A stretch of DNA of 64,000 nucleotides, taken from positions 81,640,298-81,704,297 of the forward strand of contig NC_134138.1 of assembly GCF_033958435.1 (NCBI RefSeq), given 5' to 3'. This document shows positions 59,370-64,000 of this stretch, piece by piece. This DNA is from Carettochelys insculpta. Its lineage: Eukaryota > Chordata > Testudines > Carettochelyidae. The translations under genes were made by a program, and so were the position numbers. The notes beneath the pieces were generated by a model. That model worked only from the letters and a program-made list of their open reading frames with translations. It was not told where the DNA came from and did no database searches. Positions within the stretch are counted from its first letter, which is position 1. Each line of letters begins with the position of its first letter.

Positions 59370-60004
59370 ACAAAAAATCAGTAAAGTAGCATTTTAAAGA
59401 CTAACAAAATAATTTATTAGGTGAGCTTTCGTGGAACAGACCCACTTCTTCAGACCATAGCCATACCAGAACAGACTCAATATTTAAGGCACAGAGAACC
59501 AAAAATAGTAATCAAGGTTGACACATCAGAAAAAAAAATATCAAAGTGAGCAAATCAGAGAGTAGAGGGGTTGGGGTGGGGAGTCAAGAATTAGATTAAG
59601 CCAGGTATGCAAAAGAGCCCCTATAGTGAACCAAAAAATTCACATCCTGGTTCAAACCACGTGTTAATGTGTCGAATTTGAATATAAAAGAGAGTTCAGC
59701 AGCCTCTCTTTCTAGACTGTTGTGAAAATTCCTCTTCAGTAAAACACAGACTTTTAAGTCATTAACAGAATGGCCCACTCCATTAAAATGTTGGCTGACC
59801 TGTTTGTGGATCAGTAGTGTTTTTATGTCTGTTTTGTGCCTATTATCTCTTTGTCTAAGACAGTTTGAAGTCTGTCCAATATACAAAGCATCCCCCAAAA
59901 ACTCACCTAATAAATTATTTTGTTAGTCTTTAAAGTGCTACTTTACTGCTTTTTTGTTTTGATAGTATATAGACTAGCACGGCTTTCTCTCTGTTACTAT
60001 TCAA
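59370..60004 (-). mobile_element. Penelope-like element with inverted terminal copies
   Basis: A 635-bp insertion flanked by a 13-bp target duplication AATGCATTTCAAA (59357-59369, 60005-60017). The minus strand encodes a ~100-residue GIY-YIG segment (ALYIGQTSNCLRQR, VSQHFNGVGHSVNDLKVCVL, LSFIFKFDTLTRGLNQD) ending at a stop at 59596. The 3'-tail sequence occurs in minus orientation at the left end (59370-59455) and again in plus orientation at the right end (59900-60000), so the ends are inverted copies of each other over about 60 bp. Such inverted terminal repeats are known in Penelope-like elements. Confidence 0.85.
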
Positions 60005-60472
60005 AATGCATTTCAAATGGTTTCTTTTTTTTTTTTTGCAAGGCAGGTGTACCATGCTTCTGCTTTACATACACTACAATTACCTTCTGCTAGCAAATAC
60101 AATATATTTACAATAATAAGTACAGGAAATGGTAAAAGTAATTAAACAGTTGCATACAAATTTTGCAGGTGTCACTAAGTTGTGCTATTACACATAGTTT
60201 AACAAGTTTTCTTTCTTAGTATTCAGGTAGTGCTCAGCCTTTGAAGAAATACCTCATTGTTAGGTGTGGTGATGCTATTCTTTTTTGCATGAGCTGCAGC
60301 AAGCAGCACGAGAGTTTTCTCTCTGCCTTAGCCTAAAATGTGTCAATGTTTGGTGCAAAGTAACTTCCTGGAAATTGGGCTCTAGTCCTGGGCTCAGACT
60401 TCTGAAAAACGGGTTTGCCTGATTGCCACTTGTGATTACCTTTGCTAAAGGACTGGTGTATGTAGCATAAAT

Positions 60473-60769
60473 CAGGGTGGGCTCAAATGTTTTCTTGCCA
60501 AGGCCCCCTTAAGCATGCTATGAGAATTCCAGGGCCTGATGATGGTGGTGGGGGACAGGGAAGAACCTTGGACATAGGCATAGTTTTACTTTTATCTGGG
60601 CAAGGGCAAGGCTCAGGCCAGCTCCATGCGGTGGGGTCCAAAGAGGGAGTGCCACCTCCACCCCCGACTCACCTCAGCAGGCCACCCAGCCTGACTGGGC
60701 TATGTGGGGACACAACGAAAAAATTAACTGAAAGAGGAGACAGCTTAAAAAGTTTGAAAACCACTCAGG
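60473..60769. mobile_element. Possible hAT-type non-autonomous element
   Basis: The left end CAGGGTGGGCTCAAATG and reverse-read right end CTGAGTGGTTTTCAAACTTTT resemble the CAGTGGTTCTCAAACTTTTT ends common in vertebrate hAT elements. I did not find an 8-bp target duplication. A second hAT-like end (CCCCCAGTTGACAACCAGTGG in plus, near 61185-61205) lies downstream. Confidence 0.35.
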
Positions 60770-63700
60770 GTACAGACGGGTGTAGCTAGAGGATGTGTGG
60801 AGTGAGTGGTGTGCTCAGGGTGAAGGGAGGGGAGACAGGCTGTTCATGGGCAGGATACCAGTACAGGATAGACAGGAAGGGTGTATAAGTATGCATGGGG
60901 AGCTCCCAGTGTGGTTCCCAGCTTCAGTGGGGGCAGCGGCACAGGGGTTCTTAGCTGCACCTGGCTGGGGAGGCAGAGGAGGCTGCTAACTTCTGCCCTG
61001 CACTGCTCCCAGCTTGTGGGGGCAGCTGGTGCTGGCTTCAGTCTTGCACTGTGCCTGGCTTCTGGGGAAAGGAGGGCTGCTGGCTTCAGCCTCCATGCTG
61101 CTCCTGGCATCAGCCCATAGGGGGTTCTGAAGCTTGGGACACCAGCTTTCAGACAGGGGCTCATGGACCGCTAGGGGGCTGCAGACCCCCAGTTGACAAC
61201 CAGTGGTATAACTAAAACAAGTTCCATCAAGAATACATTTTGACTCCATGTTGCTGATTCCTCCTCTAACTGGAAACCCAGTCTGCAAGGCCTCAAAATC
61301 AGCTACTACGTGGCAGAGGGGCAGCAGTACACAGCCTGGTTTAGTCCTGCTGCCCTCATAAACGAGTGGCGGGGGGTCAGAAAAATTTTAAATCTGCTTT
61401 CTGCTGCATTCCCAGCACCACCAGGTTTGTGTGTAATTTATATCTTGTAATTAAAGTATGTATGTTGATTGCTGTTGATATCTACTCATAATGTGTTGTA
61501 GATGCTACCCTTACTGGTGTTTTATAGCAGCATTTTTTCTGGACCTAAGCAAGTTTTTATAGCTCAGTCAATCCTCTTATTTTTGCTTTTATTTAGATCC
61601 ATCAGATGTTTTGTTTTATAGCACTGTTTTTCAAAGACTGTAAAGATTCTGTTAGTCATATTCAAGCCTGAAGACAATGTTTTATTAGGCTCATTTCCTC
61701 CCCCCCCCCCAAAGAAATTTAAATGTGAGTGTGGCACTTTACAGGGTTACCGGTGGTACATCTAGGGCAGGTAGAGGGGTAAGGGCTCCTCACAAGAGTT
61801 CAGGCTCTCTGGGTGCTCTTACTGCTGTCCAGTCCTGGCTTCTGTCTTGGCCAAGGGGCAGGGACTCAGGAAAAGGAGGGAGCCAGGCCTCATGGAAAGT
61901 GCAGGAAGAGGCTGGCACTGCCCTGAGCCTTAGGCAGGCACTCCTTGGGGAATCCGGGACAAATGCTGTCCCAGAGTCATTCAGCGAGGGACTTGAGCTC
62001 CACTTTTTGGGATTGTCCTGCCCAATTCAGGACAGATGGTCACCGTAAGTGAGTCACCACCACCTGCTTACAGATTGTGAGGGTTTCGTCTCTGCCAACC
62101 AAGCGCTGCCACCAGTGGTGTAAACTCTCTGCTCTTGGCTCCATGAGCTGGGCTTTTTCTCTCTGCAGGTTAGCAGTTACACACTCTGCTTTGTTACATG
62201 AATGCTCATTCCCATTTCTTCTCTGGAGTGTGCTTTGACCCACTGCCTCCATGCAACCCAATTTACAGGCTTCATCTCGGCTCAACAACTCCCTGTAGCA
62301 CAGCACTTAGAATGTATCTCTACTAAACTGAGATTTTTTTAACAAAGTTTCAGTTACAGATTCACATAAAAGAAAGTAAAAGGGTTTGGAAACAGAGGGT
62401 TACATATAAAAGAAAATTATGAAATGCAAACAATAGCCTGTTCTTATTAAGAGATTACTTGCGATTTTCTCACCCAGGGGTCAGGCCTTACAGCACCTGT
62501 CCAGTACAGAGGGCCAGGATCCACCTTTCACAAGACATTCCCACTGGCAGACTGTTGCTTCCCTAATGGATAACAATAGTGCCATCTTTCCCTCTCTAGT
62601 ACAGTCCCAAACTTCTGTCTTTGTCAATGCTCAAGTCTCCCTCTGTCCCAGAGTACATGCACAGGCCTGGACTGAATCCAAAGATGTCAAATGTTCTCGG
62701 TGTTCCCAGTGACAAGTTTCACTTCTACCAGTTTTGGAAGCCAATGTTCTACATGTTACATAACTGCAAATGTTTTCCACAGAAACATCCCACAGTAATC
62801 ATGAAAACCAGTGTTCCCCCTTTGGTGAACTATTGAGAAGATGGACAAACACAGACATAATATACCTGCCAGGGAATACCTGAGTGTTTCACGACATGTC
62901 TGTGTCACAAGGAGATTGAAGTGAGATTTTGGTTCCTGAATACCTATGTCACTTTGAAAATGGGATTTAGATTCCTAAGTCACCTGGGCACTTGTTGGAA
63001 AAAGTCACCCAAAATCTACTTTTAAAGTAGAACTGGACTTTCATGCTTTTAACGAATTATAATATTGGAAGAAAAATATGATGGGATAGGGCAGCAAAGA
63101 ACTCATGAGGGCTGGTGCCCACTTCAAAACTGTTTCATTCTGGATGGAAATTTTGGACCTTCTCATTCCCACTGCTTTTCCCTGATTGACTTTGGAGAAT
63201 TGGGAGATCGCGGTTTCTATTTTGCACCCTACCCCCAAAATCTTTAAAGCTAATTTATCATTTGTCATGTTATTCGTCAAAACTTACCTGTGCTGTAATA
63301 CATAAGGAAACTGCAGTCAGATCATGGCTAGTTATACTGTTCCAGACTGACCAAGAACTGCTCACATTCCGTTATTTTTATAGTCCTTAAGCCCAACTCT
63401 GGTCCTCCATGCTGGCTTGTTTGTTAGTCTTATCCACCTGTTACAACTTCTCTTTTAGGTTGCAAGCTCTTTGAAGCCAGGTTTGTCAGTGTGTACTTGT
63501 ATAGCAGGATGCACCTCTCTGTTGGCTAGTCTGTAGACACGGAACACTTTAAATGTTAAATAATAGCACTGTCTTAATATTAAACAGTGTCTGTCATTTA
63601 CACTGACTGCCCCAAATCTGAAAGTTTGCTCTGATTCTCTGATATACAGAAAAGAGGGTTGAAAGTGGTAGAGGCTTTTTCTTTTCTTGAAAGGAGAGTT

Positions 63701-64000
63701 TGGGCAACTTATAAAAAGACTCCTGCATACTCCCAAGCCCCAAAATACATTTTCGCACAACAATTTCCTCTAGAAGATTATTCTTCGAGCCCCTTTCTGA
63801 TGCCGTCAACTGTGGTGATGTAACCTCTCTGTTTTCAAATTAATGTGGCTGTAATGCATTCATCTTTAATTATAAGAGAATACCCCTCTAGCATATTTCC
63901 TAACAATACCCATAAAGAATAAACAGATTAAGTCCTTATCAATTTATCAACAACATGCACTTTTAAGTGTTCTGAAAACTACACGAAACAACGCTGTCAC
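60770..64000. other. Non-coding DNA without recognised genes
   Basis: GC-richer degenerate repeat text lies at 60880-61200 (GCTGGCTTCAGCCTCC-type units). A C run lies at 61700-61710. A repeat-like segment at 62040-62870 could be an LTR remnant. The rest is AT-rich. No NOL4L exon was recognised. Confidence 0.4.

Noticed and set aside
1..64000. CRISPR arrays, tRNA/rRNA genes, bacterial-type operons
   Set aside because: The regular repeats found are a minisatellite and microsatellites. Composition, splice sites and LINEs indicate vertebrate DNA. No cloverleaf-like tRNA gene with A and B boxes was noticed by eye.
3880..64000. Second coding exon of NOL4L
   Set aside because: I looked for the conserved stretch that follows VKTT in the family (DEKLSLRRVAVVEDFFDIIY-like) and did not see it in any frame. 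The exon is probably beyond the window.

Overview
This window is vertebrate nuclear DNA and most resembles a sauropsid, probably a turtle. The evidence is its repeat content: CR1 LINEs ending in ATTCTATGAT-type repeats, Penelope-like elements with GIY-YIG endonuclease domains, and many Harbinger-type DNA transposons and MITEs whose ends read GGCTACGTCTACAC or similar. The species call is inference. There are no bacterial operons, and the window is mostly non-coding.

The only host coding sequence I can support is the first coding exon of a NOL4-family gene, best matched to NOL4L, at 3613-3879 (+). It has 89 codons and ends at a canonical phase-0 splice donor. It lies in a CpG island (about 3230-4480) and has a second CpG island upstream (about 1510-2660) with a CCAAT box. 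A good donor/acceptor pair (2927-3200) suggests a leading non-coding exon. No later exon was recognised, so the remaining ~60 kb is probably first intron, although a third CpG island at 29270-30130 may be another promoter.

The standout region is 9494-14209, a complete two-gene PIF/Harbinger transposon flanked by TAA target duplications. It carries a 417-residue DDE transposase (two exons, +) and a convergent 404-residue Myb/SANT-like DNA-binding partner (two exons, -). Both reading frames are uninterrupted after splicing. Two internally deleted relatives (15980-16690, inverted, and 49342-50038) share its ends and each has a perfect 3-bp target duplication. They keep a relic of the transposase start codon and have the same internal junction, so they form one amplified deletion subfamily.

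At least six further Harbinger-like MITEs of several types are present (6304-7028, 16828-17141, 22542-23316, 26282-26725, 42106-42526, 47207-47603), some nested or tandem. A minisatellite from 30150 to 35700 starts with seven CACGTG E-boxes at 39-40 bp spacing beside the CpG island. It is split by a Penelope-like element (31415-32466) and a CR1 LINE (33290-35245). Other Penelope-like copies are at 47906-48002 and 59370-60004, both with clear target duplications, and at about 52726-54928, inserted in an older minus-strand LINE. The remaining stretches look like ordinary AT-rich intronic DNA with degenerate repeats.
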